Below are positions 15,767 to 24,116 of a stretch of DNA of 35,361 bases, piece by piece. The notes beneath the pieces were generated by a model. That model was not told where the DNA came from. It ran no database searches and saw only the letters and a list, made by a program, of their open reading frames with translations. The stretch lies in assembly GCA_016933175.1 (NCBI GenBank), contig JAFGBK010000139.1, positions 1 to 35,361 on the forward strand, read 5' to 3'. This stretch comes from Candidatus Krumholzibacteriota bacterium. GTDB taxonomy: Bacteria; Krumholzibacteriota; Krumholzibacteriia; JACNKJ01. How positions within the stretch are numbered: position 1 is the stretch's first letter; each line of letters starts with the position of its first letter. The position numbers were made by a program, and so were the translations under genes.

Positions 15767-18589
15767 CTAGTCCGCCAGGCGGGCGCGCAGGGCGGCGAGG
15801 GCCGGCGAGCCGGCCGCGGGATGGTCGTCCAGCGCGCGCCGCAGGGCCCGGCGCAGGGCGGGGTCGTCGCCGAGGGGCGTGCCGGCCAGGTCCCGCAGGC
15901 GGTCGCGCACCTCGCCCGCCGGACGCAGGGGCAGCAGCTCGGCCAGGCGCGCCAGGCGCGCGCGCGAGTCCGCCCGCCGCCAGGCCCGGGCCAGGTCGCC
16001 GCCCCAGCCGGTCCGCCCCGCCAGGGCCTCGCGGGCCGTCCAGCGGGGGGCGTAGTGGCCCGCGGCCGCCAGGTCCACCAGGAGCGCCGACTCGCCGACG
16101 CCCTGCTGCCCCAGGCAGTAGGCCAGCTCCTTGAGCATCATGGGATGCGCGCCGGGCCGCCCGGCCTCGGCCGTGCAGGCCGCCGCCAGGCCGCGCTTCT
16201 GGCGGCCGTCGAGCCCCTCGAGGCGCGCCAGGGCGGCCAGGGCCGCCGTGCGGTCCCGGTGGTCCCGCGCGGAGAGTAGCCGTGCCATGAGCTCGGGGTA
16301 GGCCCGCGCGTCGCGGATAACCTCCAGGCTCCAGGTGGCGATGCCCCAGTGCTCCCGCGGCCCCTCGCGCAGGACCTCGCGCAGGGGGTCCACGGCCGCT
16401 GCGCCGATGCCCAGCATGACGTCCTTCAGGGTGTGGCGCTGCCGGGCCACCTTCGTGTCGAAGAAGGGGACGAGGGCGCCGATGCACTCGGGGTGGGCGA
16501 CGAGGCTGTCCAGGCCGGCCCGCTGCCACTCGCGGAAGCGCGGCTCGCCCGAGGCGGCCATGAGGAAGTACTCCTCCCAGGTGTGGTCGCCGGCCTCGTA
16601 GGGGACGGCCTCGCCGGGATCCCAGACGGGCCCGGCCAGGGCCGCGTCGCGGTCGAGGAAGACGCCGCGCAGGCTGCCCCGCTCGGCGCCGGGCGCGCTG
16701 GGCCGCGCCAGCCAGTCGTCGCCGGCGCCGTCGGCGGCCAGGCCCAGGCTGCCAAAGTGGCGCCGCGGGTTGCCGTAGCCCACGGCGTCGGGGCGCCGGC
16801 GCAGGTAGCCGTCCTCGCCCGTGGCGTCCAGGAGGACGCCGACGCCGTTGGCGCTGCCCGCGCCGAGGGACAGGCCCTCGGTGCTGTAGCGCTCGTTGCC
16901 TGCCAGGTCGCGCAGGAGGCCGAAGGCCAGGTCGTGGCCGCAGCCCTGGCCGACGCCGTTGCTGGTGTAGGCGTCGTGGCCGGCGTCGTCCAGCAGCAGG
17001 CCCACCGCCAGGTGGATGCCCGCGCCCTGGGCGTACTGGTAGGCGTCGTAGCGGTCGTTGCCCGCCCGGTCCCACAGGATGCCCAGGGCGTACCAGTAGG
17101 CGCTGCCCTGGCCGTAGATGTCGGCCAGGTAGGCGTCGTTGCCGGCGGCGTCGCTGAGCAGGCCGACGCCGCCGCTGAAGTCAGGCCGGGCGCCGATGGC
17201 GAAGCCCTGCGCGAGGGTCAGCGAGTGGTCCTCGTAGCGCAGGATGTCGGTGTACTTGGGCAGGGCCGCGTAGAGGTCGCCGCCCTCGCGGTCCTCGAGG
17301 ACGCCGACGCCGGCCACCCAGCCGAAGCCCTGGGCGTACATGTGGGCGCGGTAGACGTCCCCGCCGGCCAGGTCGCGCAGCAGCCCCAGGCCGCCGCCGC
17401 CGGCGCCCATGACCGCCCGGTCGCCGGCGTAGAGGTCGTCCCCGGCTGTGTCCACGAGGACACCAACGCCCAGCCAGCCGCAGCCCAGGTCGAAGCTCCG
17501 GGCCAGGTAGGCGTCGTCGCCGCCCTCGTCCAGCAGCACGGCGCCGCCCAGGAAGGCGCCGGCCAGGGCCGCGTCGCCCAGGCCCGTCCAGCGGTCGTCG
17601 CCGCCGCGGTCATAGAGGCAGCGGAAGCCGCGGGCGCCCAGGTCGGCGCCGGCCGCCGAGTCGGGCGCGCTGCTCGCCAGGCGGTAGGTGTCCGCGCCGC
17701 CCAGGTCCAGGATGAAGAGGAAGTCACCCTCGTAGGCGTTGGCGCCCGCGCCGCCCACGGCGATGTTGCCGTGCTCCGTCGCGGCGGCCAGGAGCAGCTC
17801 GCCCGTGGCGGTGCTGCCGTCCGCGAAGCGGTGTCCCTCGCGGTGGGTGGGCGCGGGCGGCTCGGCGTAGCGCTCTTCCGCCAGGCGCCGGGCGTAGGCC
17901 AGCGCCTCGCGGACGAAGGAGGCGCCCACGCCGTAGAGGGCCGCGCGGTCCACGCGGGCCCAGAGGGCCAGCGCGGAGTCGGCCCGGTCGGAGAAGGCCT
18001 GCTCCAGGCGGCGCAGCTCCACCGGATGGCGGATCGTGTCCGTGTCCTCCAGCTCGTCGAGCAGGTGGGGGCTCTCGCCCACCAGCCGGGCCCGCTCGTC
18101 CGGCGTCAGCAGAGCCAGGGCCGCCTCGCGCCGGGGCAGGAGGCGATCCAAAAGGCGCGTGAAGAAGATGGCCGGCTCGACCAGCTCGCCTGCCGGCGCG
18201 GGCACCAGGCTGACGAGCGGCGGCCTGGCGTCCGCGGGCGCGGGATGCAGCACGCGCCGCGCCCCGGCCAGGATGGCCAGGTCGGCCGCGTCGGCCGAGT
18301 CGGCGGGGGCCAGCAGGCCGTCCAGGACGGGCGGCAGCAGGACGTCCAGGCGCGAGGGCGCGGCCATGAGCGAATCGACGATGGCCAGGCGGAAGCTGTC
18401 GCGGTCGCTGGTCTCCGGGAAGCAGGTCACCTCCTCCGGGCGGACGCCGAGGGCGTCCAGGGCCTCCGCGTAGAGGCTGTCGGGCAGCAGCGACAGGCCG
18501 GCGGCGGTGACCGGGCCGCCGGCGGCCGGCGCGACGGCAATCGGGCCGGCGGCGGCGAGCAGGCACAGCAGGGCGAGGACGGATCGCAT
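15767..18589 (-). CDS. Secreted protein with tandem 27-residue GxDxY repeats and HEAT-like C-terminus
   Basis: A 940-residue protein. I chose ATG 18589 because GGAGGTGCC precedes it and a signal peptide starts there (RSVLALLCLLAAAG); the longer upstream reading lacks this. Residues about 30-260 are helical and unassigned. Residues about 290-630 hold about twelve G-x-D-x-Y/W motifs (GADTY, GDDAY, GDDLY, GGDVY, GNDRY, GHDAY and others), mostly 26-27 residues apart. Each unit reads roughly 'GVGLLxDxAGxDxYxAxxxxQG', suggesting a stacked beta solenoid with acidic, perhaps calcium-binding, turns. Residues about 690-940 look like HEAT-type helical repeats (DHRDRTAALAALARLEG). No catalytic motif was seen. 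It is a single minus-strand gene with no close partner. I know no named family with this exact combination. Confidence 0.85.
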   Translation of the reverse strand: MRSVLALLCLLAAAGPIAVAPAAGGPVTAAGLSLLPDSLYAEALDALGVRPEEVTCFPETSDRDSFRLAIVDSLMAAPSRLDVLLPPVLDGLLAPADSADAADLAILAGARRVLHPAPADARPPLVSLVPAPAGELVEPAIFFTRLLDRLLPRREAALALLTPDERARLVGESPHLLDELEDTDTIRHPVELRRLEQAFSDRADSALALWARVDRAALYGVGASFVREALAYARRLAEERYAEPPAPTHREGHRFADGSTATGELLLAAATEHGNIAVGGAGANAYEGDFLFILDLGGADTYRLASSAPDSAAGADLGARGFRCLYDRGGDDRWTGLGDAALAGAFLGGAVLLDEGGDDAYLARSFDLGCGWLGVGVLVDTAGDDLYAGDRAVMGAGGGGLGLLRDLAGGDVYRAHMYAQGFGWVAGVGVLEDREGGDLYAALPKYTDILRYEDHSLTLAQGFAIGARPDFSGGVGLLSDAAGNDAYLADIYGQGSAYWYALGILWDRAGNDRYDAYQYAQGAGIHLAVGLLLDDAGHDAYTSNGVGQGCGHDLAFGLLRDLAGNERYSTEGLSLGAGSANGVGVLLDATGEDGYLRRRPDAVGYGNPRRHFGSLGLAADGAGDDWLARPSAPGAERGSLRGVFLDRDAALAGPVWDPGEAVPYEAGDHTWEEYFLMAASGEPRFREWQRAGLDSLVAHPECIGALVPFFDTKVARQRHTLKDVMLGIGAAAVDPLREVLREGPREHWGIATWSLEVIRDARAYPELMARLLSARDHRDRTAALAALARLEGLDGRQKRGLAAACTAEAGRPGAHPMMLKELAYCLGQQGVGESALLVDLAAAGHYAPRWTAREALAGRTGWGGDLARAWRRADSRARLARLAELLPLRPAGEVRDRLRDLAGTPLGDDPALRRALRRALDDHPAAGSPALAALRARLAD

Positions 18590-18630
18590 GGCACCTCCGG
18601 AGGCGGAAGGGGGACGGCGGCATCGTACCA

Positions 18631-18666
18631 CAAATGAAAAGGCGGCTCCTGGTCTCAGGAGCCGCC
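18631..18666 (-). terminator. Terminator of the tRNA-Leu gene
   Basis: On the minus strand GGCGGCTCCT / AGGAGCCGCC form a perfect 10-bp stem with a six-base loop, followed by TTTTCATTTG. It begins six bases after the tRNA 3' end and should separate it from the downstream repeat-protein gene. Confidence 0.9.
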
Positions 18667-18672
18667 GCGGAG

Positions 18673-18756
18673 TGCCGAAGGGGAGACTCGAACTCCCACG
18701 GGGTTTCCCCCACTACGACCTGAACGTAGCGCGTCTACCAATTCCACCACTTCGGC
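18673..18756 (-). tRNA. tRNA-Leu(CAG)
   Basis: An 84-nt class II tRNA. The acceptor arms GCCGAAG / CTTCGGC pair, the D arm contains TGGTAGACGCG, the anticodon stem CTACG/CGTAG encloses TTCAGGT (anticodon CAG), and the T arm GGGAG-TTCGAGT-CTCCC follows a long variable arm, as expected for Leu. The discriminator is A and CCA is not encoded. It has its own sigma-70-like promoter and a strong terminator. Confidence 0.96.
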
Positions 18757-18769
18757 GTCGAGCAGTGCA

Positions 18770-18798
18770 CATTAAGGCCGCTTTCGGCGCCTTGTCAA
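18770..18798 (-). promoter_or_regulatory. Sigma-70-type promoter for tRNA-Leu
   Basis: On the minus strand TTGACA is followed by exactly 17 bases and TTAATG, placing transcription start a few bases before the tRNA 5' end. The -35 lies in the palindrome CCTTGTCAAGG, so part of it could also face the smpB side (TTGTCA). Confidence 0.8.
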
Positions 18799-18821
18799 GG
18801 GGGCGCGGCCGGGCTTTTCGG

Positions 18822-18850
18822 TTGCTAGACCCCGGGGCCGATGCTAGCTT
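18822..18850 (+). promoter_or_regulatory. Possible promoter of the smpB gene run
   Basis: TTGCTA (18822-18827), a 17-base spacer and TAGCTT (18845-18850) fit a weak sigma-70 promoter about 35 bases before the smpB start. Both boxes deviate from consensus. Confidence 0.4.
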
Positions 18851-18888
18851 GCACCGTCCCGCAACCCCGTGCCGGCAGGCTCTCCGCC

Positions 18889-19353
18889 ATGTCCGAAGCC
18901 ATCAAGCAGATCTGCGCCAACCGGAAGGCGCGCTACGACTACCACCTCCTCGAGACCTTCGAGGCGGGGCTGGTCCTCGTGGGCACCGAGGTCAAGAGCC
19001 TGCGCGCGGGCAAGGCCAACCTCAAGGACAGCTACGGCCGGATCGAGGGCGGCGAGGTCTGGCTCGTCGGCGTCCACATCAGCCCCTACGAGCAGGGGAC
19101 GCACGGCAACCACGACCCCGAGCGGCCGCGCAAGCTGCTGCTCTCGCGCCGCGAGATCAAGCGCCTGACGGGCAAGCTGCAGGAGCAGGGCCTGACCCTG
19201 GTGCCCCTGCGTCTCTACTTCAAGGGAGGGTGGGTCAAGGTGGAGCTGGCCCTGGCCAAGGGCAAGCGCAAGTACGACAAGCGGCAGGCCATCGCCCAGC
19301 GGGACGCCGACCGCGCCATTGCGCGCGCCCGCCGCGGGGAGCGGGACGCATGA
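18889..19353 (+). CDS. smpB: SsrA-binding protein SmpB
   Basis: A 154-residue protein, the normal SmpB size. It binds tmRNA and brings it to stalled ribosomes for trans-translation. Family signatures are ICANRKARYDYHLLETFEAG, GTEVKSLRAGKANLKDSYGR, YEQGTHGNHDPERPRKLLL, and a basic C-terminal tail (KGKRKYDKRQAIAQRDADR) that in this family enters the mRNA channel. ATG 18889 is chosen because the family starts just before this conserved region; a longer in-frame reading from 18841 adds non-conserved residues. Its stop overlaps the next start (ATGA). No tmRNA gene is in the window. Confidence 0.97.
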   Translation: MSEAIKQICANRKARYDYHLLETFEAGLVLVGTEVKSLRAGKANLKDSYGRIEGGEVWLVGVHISPYEQGTHGNHDPERPRKLLLSRREIKRLTGKLQEQGLTLVPLRLYFKGGWVKVELALAKGKRKYDKRQAIAQRDADRAIARARRGERDA

Positions 19354-20894
19354 GGGCGGCCGCGCGCGCCGCGGCGGCCCTGCTCGTGGCCGCCTGCCTG
19401 GCGGGCCTGCCCGCGCCCGGCGCGGCGCCGCCCGCGGCGCGGCAGGCGGAGGAGGCGCCCGCCCGCGCCGCCGATCCCGCGCCCGTGCCGCCGAGCGCCG
19501 AGCGCCCGGCCCTGTCCGTCGAGACCCTGGAGTTCCTGCCGGGCCAGGGGCGCGCCACGCGCAGCTTCCTGCTCTATCAGTTCGCCGGCGCCGACGAGCC
19601 CTACCTGGACCTCTGGGACGCCGTCCAGGTGCTCCAGGCCAACCGCTACTTCGATCCCGTCACGCGCAAGGTGGCCCTGGGCCTGGGCGAGCACCGCGTC
19701 AAGCTCACCGACGGCTCGGCCTGGCTCTTCGTGAACGGCGAGCCGCTGCTGATGGGCGCGCCCTGCCGCATTGCCGCCGGGCGCTTCTACCTGCCCCTGA
19801 GCTTCTGGACGCTCCTGCTGGACGCCCTGCCCGACCTGCCCCTGCGCCGCGACCCCGCGGCCCTGCGCCTCATCGGCGGCCTGCGCACGGTCAACGTCCT
19901 GGGCGTGGAGTGGATCTTCCGCGGCGAGCGCCTGCGCGGCGTCTTCCAGCTCTCGGAGCCCCTGTCGCCGAGCCTGGAGCGGCTGGGGGACAGCGCCCTG
20001 CGCATCCGCTTCCCTGACGGGCGCCTGGCGGCCGCCGACTGGGAGCGGGCGCCGGCCCGGGCCCCCGTGGACAGCCTGCGGGCCGAGCAGGACGGCGACG
20101 GGGCCACGCTGACCCTCTGGCTGCGCCGACCCCTGGGCGAGCTGCGCAGCGCCGCCGATCCCATGGCCCTGACCTGGGCCCTGACGGCCGAGCTGCCGGC
20201 CGCGCCCGGCCTGCCGCCGCCGGACTTCGAGCGGGAGCTGGCCGACCAGCTGCCCGGCCCGGCCGGGCAGGAGCGGGGCCTGACGCGCGTGGTCCTCGAT
20301 CCCGGCCATGGCGGCCAGGACACGGGCTGCGTGGCCGGCGGCCACCAGGAGAAGGACTGGAACCTGCGCGTGGCGCGCTGGCTGGCGCCCTACCTGGAGG
20401 ACGAGGGCTTCGGCGTCCTGTGGACCCGCCGCGCCGACGAGGATCGCGGGCCCGCCGCGCGCGCCCAGGCGGCCAACGTCGCCCGGGGCGACTGCTACCT
20501 GTCCCTGCACTGGACGCGGCGCGGCGCGAGCGGCGAGCCGGGGCTGGAGATCATCGTCCAGGAGTCGGCGCCCCGCGAGCACGGGCGCGGCGAGCTGGTG
20601 CCCTGGCACGCGGTGCAGGCCGCCCACGCCGACCGCAGCCTGGAGCTGGCGGCCAGCCTGCAGCGGGCCCTGGGCGTGCTGGCCGGCTGGCGCCAGCAGG
20701 GCATCCGCCGGGAGGACACGGTGATCCTCGAGGGCCTGGACATGCCGGCCCTCATGCTGGAGCTGGGCAACCTGGACAGTCCCGCCGAGCGCGCGGCCTG
20801 GGAGGATGTCCCCACGCGCGAGCGGCGCCTGCGCACACTGGCCCAGGCGTTGGCCTATCGGGCGCGGCGCTGGCAGCAGGAGGCCGGCCGGTGA
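19350..20894 (+). CDS. N-acetylmuramoyl-L-alanine amidase (Amidase_3)
   Basis: A 514-residue exported peptidoglycan hydrolase that cleaves the bond between MurNAc and L-Ala in the stem peptide. Residues 1-25 are a signal sequence; V-A-A-C16 fits a lipobox, so it may be a lipoprotein. Residues about 85-160 resemble the copper-amine-oxidase-N-like stalk domain found in secreted amidases; residues about 180-280 form a further beta-rich (AMIN-like) region. The catalytic domain (about 311-512) has zinc ligands H320 (DPGHGG), E334 (QEKDWN) and H387 (SLHW), and catalytic E471 in PALMLELGNLDS. Note SLHW where many relatives have S-x-H-x-N. It overlaps smpB by four bases and the next gene by four, so translation is probably coupled. 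Confidence 0.93.
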   Translation: MRAAARAAAALLVAACLAGLPAPGAAPPAARQAEEAPARAADPAPVPPSAERPALSVETLEFLPGQGRATRSFLLYQFAGADEPYLDLWDAVQVLQANRYFDPVTRKVALGLGEHRVKLTDGSAWLFVNGEPLLMGAPCRIAAGRFYLPLSFWTLLLDALPDLPLRRDPAALRLIGGLRTVNVLGVEWIFRGERLRGVFQLSEPLSPSLERLGDSALRIRFPDGRLAAADWERAPARAPVDSLRAEQDGDGATLTLWLRRPLGELRSAADPMALTWALTAELPAAPGLPPPDFERELADQLPGPAGQERGLTRVVLDPGHGGQDTGCVAGGHQEKDWNLRVARWLAPYLEDEGFGVLWTRRADEDRGPAARAQAANVARGDCYLSLHWTRRGASGEPGLEIIVQESAPREHGRGELVPWHAVQAAHADRSLELAASLQRALGVLAGWRQQGIRREDTVILEGLDMPALMLELGNLDSPAERAAWEDVPTRERRLRTLAQALAYRARRWQQEAGR

Positions 20895-21442
20895 GGCGGC
20901 GCTTCCTGGCGTTGCTGCTGGTCCTGGCGGCCGGCTGCGGGCCCGGCGAGGCGCCGGCCCCGCCCGAGGGCGCCGAGCCCGAGACCTGGGAGGGCTATGG
21001 CTCCCAGACGGTGGTGCTCTTCTTCGCCGAGGGGAGCCTGGAGCCCGCCTGGCGCGAGGAGCTGCGCGTCATCGAGCTGCACACGGACCCGGCCGACCGC
21101 GTGGCGCGGGCCCTGGAGGAGCTCTTCCGCGGGCCCGAGCAGGGCCGCGGCCGGGCCTGGCCGCCGGGCACGCGGCTGGCGCACGTCTTCCTGGAGGACC
21201 GGGAGGGCCTGTTGACACTGGACTTCCATCCGTCCACGGTGGGGCTGCTCACGCGGGCGGGCAGCCTGGAGGAGCGCCTGGCCCTGGAATCGCTGCGGCG
21301 CACCCTGCGCGTGAACTTCCCCGAGCTGCGCGCCGTGCGCATACTGGTGGGAGGCGAGCCGGCGGCCAGCCTGGGCGGGCACCTGAGCACGGCCCGGCCC
21401 CTGCGCCTGGCCACCGAGAGCCGCCCGGCGGAGGACACCTAG
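20891..21442 (+). CDS. GerMN-domain lipoprotein
   Basis: A 183-residue protein with a GTG start overlapping the amidase stop (GTGA). Residues 1-16 are a lipoprotein signal ([14 protein letters not shown]16). The rest is one GerMN (sporulation/germination) domain: VVLFFAEG, a helix with [12 protein letters not shown], 'LLTLDFHP', a long helix with [29 protein letters not shown]. In spore formers this family works with peptidoglycan enzymes; in non-spore-formers its role is unclear. It sits between a peptidoglycan amidase and glutamate racemase, which suggests a cell-wall role. The same companions (racE, gerM, rph, ysnA) occur together in Bacillus. Confidence 0.85.
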   Translation: MRRRFLALLLVLAAGCGPGEAPAPPEGAEPETWEGYGSQTVVLFFAEGSLEPAWREELRVIELHTDPADRVARALEELFRGPEQGRGRAWPPGTRLAHVFLEDREGLLTLDFHPSTVGLLTRAGSLEERLALESLRRTLRVNFPELRAVRILVGGEPAASLGGHLSTARPLRLATESRPAEDT

Positions 21443-21453
21443 GAGGAGGCGGC

Positions 21454-22269
21454 ATGGACGAGCGCGCCATCGGCATCTGGGACTCGGGGCTGGGCGGCCT
21501 GACGGTGGTCCGCGCCATGCAGGCGCGCCTGCCCGGCGAGAGGATCCTCTACTTCGGCGACACGGCGCGCGTGCCCTACGGCACCAAGGGCGCCGAGACC
21601 GTGCGTCGCTTCGCGCGCCAGAACTCGGCCTTCCTGCTGGAGAAGGGCGTCAAGCTGATGGTGGTGGCCTGCAACACGGCCAGCGCCGTGGCCCTGGACG
21701 ACCTGGCCGGTCGCCTGCCCGTGCCGGTGGTGGGCGTCATCGCACCGGGGGCGCGGGCGGCGGCCGCGGCCACGGCCTCGGGGATCGTGGGCGTGATCGG
21801 CACGCCGGCGACCATCCAGAGCGGGGCCTATGCCGGGGCCCTGCAGGCCGCGCGCGGCGGGCTGTCGGTGGAGAGCCGGGCCTGCCCGCTCTTCGTGCCC
21901 CTGGTGGAGGAGGGCTGGCTGGACCACCCGGCGACGCGCCTCATCGCTGGCGAGTACCTGGCGCCCCTCGCGGCGTCCGGCGTGGACACGCTGGTCCTGG
22001 GCTGCACGCACTACCCGCTGCTGGCGCCCCTGCTGGCGGAGATCATGGGCGAGGGCGTGCGCCTGGTGGACTCGGCCGCGGAGACGGCCCGCGAGGTGGC
22101 GCGGCGCCTCGCGGCCGACGGCCTGCTCGCGCCCGAGGGCGCGGCCGGCGGCCTGGAGTGTTTCGTCAGCGACCTGCCCCTGCGCTTCCGCCAGGTGGGC
22201 GAGCTGTTCCTGGGGCGGCGGATCGACGCGATCCAGCTCGTGGACTTCCAGACGAAGGAGAAGGTCTGA
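21454..22269 (+). CDS. murI: Glutamate racemase MurI
   Basis: A 271-residue cytosolic enzyme making D-glutamate for peptidoglycan. Family motifs are [27 protein letters not shown], catalytic cysteine in VVACNTASA, and the second in [11 protein letters not shown], as expected for the two-cysteine mechanism. The start has AGGAGG directly upstream (21441-21446). It overlaps the following rph by one base (TGATG). It is the only cofactor-free racemase in the window. Confidence 0.97.
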   Translation: MDERAIGIWDSGLGGLTVVRAMQARLPGERILYFGDTARVPYGTKGAETVRRFARQNSAFLLEKGVKLMVVACNTASAVALDDLAGRLPVPVVGVIAPGARAAAAATASGIVGVIGTPATIQSGAYAGALQAARGGLSVESRACPLFVPLVEEGWLDHPATRLIAGEYLAPLAASGVDTLVLGCTHYPLLAPLLAEIMGEGVRLVDSAAETAREVARRLAADGLLAPEGAAGGLECFVSDLPLRFRQVGELFLGRRIDAIQLVDFQTKEKV

Positions 22270-22976
22270 TGACCCGCATGCGGCACGACGGGCGCATGCC
22301 CGACAAGCACCGTCCCCTCAGCTTCGAGCGCGGCTACCAGCGCGCGGCGGCCGGCTCGGCGCTGGTGACCCTGGGCAGGACGCGCGTCCTGTGCGCGGCC
22401 TCCATCGAGGAGGAGGTGCCGCCCTGGCTGCGCGGGCAGGGCTCGGGCTGGGTGACGGGGGAGTACGGCATGCTGCCGGCGTCGAGCCGCGAGCGCATCC
22501 GCCGCGAGCGGAAGGGGGCTGGCGGGCGGACCATGGAGATCCAGCGCCTCATCGGGCGCAGCCTGCGCGCGGTGACGCGCCTGGAGCTGATCGGCGAGCG
22601 GACGGTGACCGTGGACTGCGACGTCATCGACGCCGACGGGGGCACGCGCACGGCGTCCATCACGGGGGCGGCCGTCGCCCTCTACGACGCCCTGGCCACG
22701 CTCAAGCTCAAGGAGCACCCCATGACGGGGCTGGTGAGCGCCATCAGCGTTGGCGTCGTGGACGGGACACCCGTGCTGGACCTGGACTATCGCGAGGACA
22801 GCGCCGCGTCCGTGGACATGAACGTCGTCATGGACGAGTGGGGGCACTTCGTGGAGGTGCAGGGCACGGGCGAGGAGCACACCTTCCGCCGCGAGGAGCT
22901 GGACGCCATGCTGGACCTGGCGGTGGCCGGCTGCGCGGCCGTGACGGCCCGGCAGCGGGAGGCGCTGGGCCTGTGA
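22269..22976 (+). CDS. rph: Ribonuclease PH
   Basis: A 235-residue phosphorolytic 3'-5' exoribonuclease that trims tRNA 3' ends. It is of normal length, and typical motifs are intact: R-x-D/K region at the start ([17 protein letters not shown]), [30 protein letters not shown], the basic stretch [38 protein letters not shown], and [16 protein letters not shown]. Its start overlaps the murI stop and its stop overlaps the next start (GTGA), giving coupled translation. One difference is 'GRMPDKHRP' where many members have 'GRxxDQLRP'. Confidence 0.96.
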   Translation: MTRMRHDGRMPDKHRPLSFERGYQRAAAGSALVTLGRTRVLCAASIEEEVPPWLRGQGSGWVTGEYGMLPASSRERIRRERKGAGGRTMEIQRLIGRSLRAVTRLELIGERTVTVDCDVIDADGGTRTASITGAAVALYDALATLKLKEHPMTGLVSAISVGVVDGTPVLDLDYREDSAASVDMNVVMDEWGHFVEVQGTGEEHTFRREELDAMLDLAVAGCAAVTARQREALGL

Positions 22977-23566
22977 GGGTCGTCCTGGCCACGGGCAATC
23001 CCCACAAGGTCGCGGAGATCCGCGCCATCGTGCGCGAGCTGGACCTGCCCCTGGAGATCGTGGACCCGCCGGCGGCCCTGCCGCCGGTGGTGGAGGACGG
23101 CGCCACCCTCGAGGCCAACGCCGTCAAGAAGGCGGCGGCGGTGTGCCGGGCGCTGGGGATGCCGGCCCTGGCCGACGACACGGGCCTGGAGATCGACGCC
23201 CTGGGCGGCGCGCCGGGTCTGCGCGCGGCCCGCTGGGCGGGGCCCGAGCAGGACTTCGCCGCCAACGTGGCCAAGGCCCTCGGCGAGCTGGCCGGCGTGC
23301 CGGCGGAGCGGCGCACGGCGCGCTTCCGCTGCGTGGTGGCCCTGTGCATGAACCCCGATGCGGCGCCGCTCCTGGCCGAGGGGCGCGTGGAGGGGCGCAT
23401 CGCCGAGGCGCCGGCGGGAGCGGGGGGCTTCGGCTACGATCCCATCTTCTACCTGCCCGAGCGGGAGCTGACCCTGGCGGAGATCCCCGCCGGCGAGAAG
23501 AACCGCCTCAGCCACCGCTACCGCGCCCTGGCGGCCCTGGGCGAGAAACTCCGGGCGCGCGGGTGA
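22973..23566 (+). CDS. rdgB: XTP/dITP diphosphatase (RdgB/HAM1)
   Basis: A 197-residue enzyme that hydrolyses non-canonical purine nucleoside triphosphates (XTP, dITP, ITP) to the monophosphate. Diagnostic motifs are [13 protein letters not shown] at the N-terminus, [34 protein letters not shown], and the C-terminal [12 protein letters not shown] plus [12 protein letters not shown] start overlaps the rph stop by four bases. It ends the plus-strand housekeeping run; a promoter and two tRNAs follow. Confidence 0.96.
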   Translation: MRVVLATGNPHKVAEIRAIVRELDLPLEIVDPPAALPPVVEDGATLEANAVKKAAAVCRALGMPALADDTGLEIDALGGAPGLRAARWAGPEQDFAANVAKALGELAGVPAERRTARFRCVVALCMNPDAAPLLAEGRVEGRIAEAPAGAGGFGYDPIFYLPERELTLAEIPAGEKNRLSHRYRALAALGEKLRARG

Positions 23567-23601
23567 GGCTGTGGCCGGTGCCCGGGCTGGAAGTCCTCGC
23601 G

Positions 23602-23630
23602 TTGACAGCTTCCGCGGGCGGGCGTATCCT
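23602..23630 (+). promoter_or_regulatory. Sigma-70-type promoter for the tRNA pair
   Basis: TTGACA (23602-23607), a 17-base spacer and TATCCT (23625-23630) end nine bases before the tRNA-Pro 5' end. Spacing and position fit a strong tRNA promoter. Confidence 0.88.
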
Positions 23631-23639
23631 CCCCGGCGA

Positions 23640-23713
23640 CGGGGCGTAGCGCAGTCCGGTAGCGCGCCTGCTTTGGGTGCAGGCGGTCGTGGGTTCGAAT
23701 CCCGCCGCCCCGA
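23640..23713 (+). tRNA. tRNA-Pro(TGG)
   Basis: A 74-nt cloverleaf. Acceptor arms CGGGGCG / CGCCCCG pair, the D loop is AGTCCGGTA, and the anticodon stem CCTGC/GCAGG encloses TTTGGGT, giving anticodon TGG. The T arm is GTGGG-TTCGAAT-CCCGC, the discriminator is A, and CCA is not encoded. It is transcribed with the tRNA-Arg 42 bases downstream. Confidence 0.96.
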
Positions 23714-23755
23714 TTGTACGCCCGCGAAGCGGGCGAATCGAACGCCAGGGTGACC

Positions 23756-23829
23756 GACCCCGTAGCTCAACCGGATAGAGCACCGGCCTTCTAAGCCGGA
23801 TGTTGAAGGTTCAAGCCCTTCCGGGGTCG
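23756..23829 (+). tRNA. tRNA-Arg(TCT)
   Basis: A 74-nt cloverleaf. Acceptor arms GACCCCG / CGGGGTC pair, the anticodon stem CCGGC/GCCGG encloses CTTCTAA (anticodon TCT), the T arm is GAAGG-TTCAAGC-CCTTC, and the discriminator is G. CCA is not encoded. Its 3' half recurs with four changes about 2.7 kb downstream (26472-26514), so the gene may have served as an integration site. Confidence 0.95.
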
Positions 23830-24116
23830 CCCCTTCCTTCCCCGCCGCGTCGTGGCGGCCCCATCACCTGAATCGCAAGTGCACGATCCTGTGCTCGTAC
23901 TGCGTGCGCATGAATGGCAACCGCATGATCCATCCGACCTAGCTCGCGCCGTTGTACCTGCGCCTCTACGCGGGCGACGTCGGCATAGCTCAGGTTCACG
24001 GCCGTGTGGAAGACCGCCTCGCCGCCGGCGCTTTAACGAGCAGACAGGTAGCGGTCCGATTTGTTACAATTATACTAATCGAACTCATAGTCGAGCCTCG
24101 ATCGGAAGGAGAATCC
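23830..24116 (+). promoter_or_regulatory. Leader region of the cysteine protease gene
   Basis: 287 bases with no convincing gene. The first two thirds read like decayed coding DNA: short frames, interrupted by stops, with phrases such as LYLRLYAGDVGI. Near 24060-24100 the sequence turns markedly AT-rich (TTGTTACAATTATACTAAT), unlike the rest of the window, which suggests the promoter. TATACT (24071-24076) or TACAAT (24065-24070) could be the -10, but no good -35 was found. AAGGAGAA lies just before the ATG at 24117. Confidence 0.45.

Noticed and set aside
16349-18637. Long plus-strand frame opposite the GxDxY repeat gene
   Set aside because: A mirror of the repeats on the other strand; no start signals or domains.
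23852-24050. Possible decayed gene before the protease
   Set aside because: Short interrupted frames with no recognisable family; too weak to call a pseudogene.
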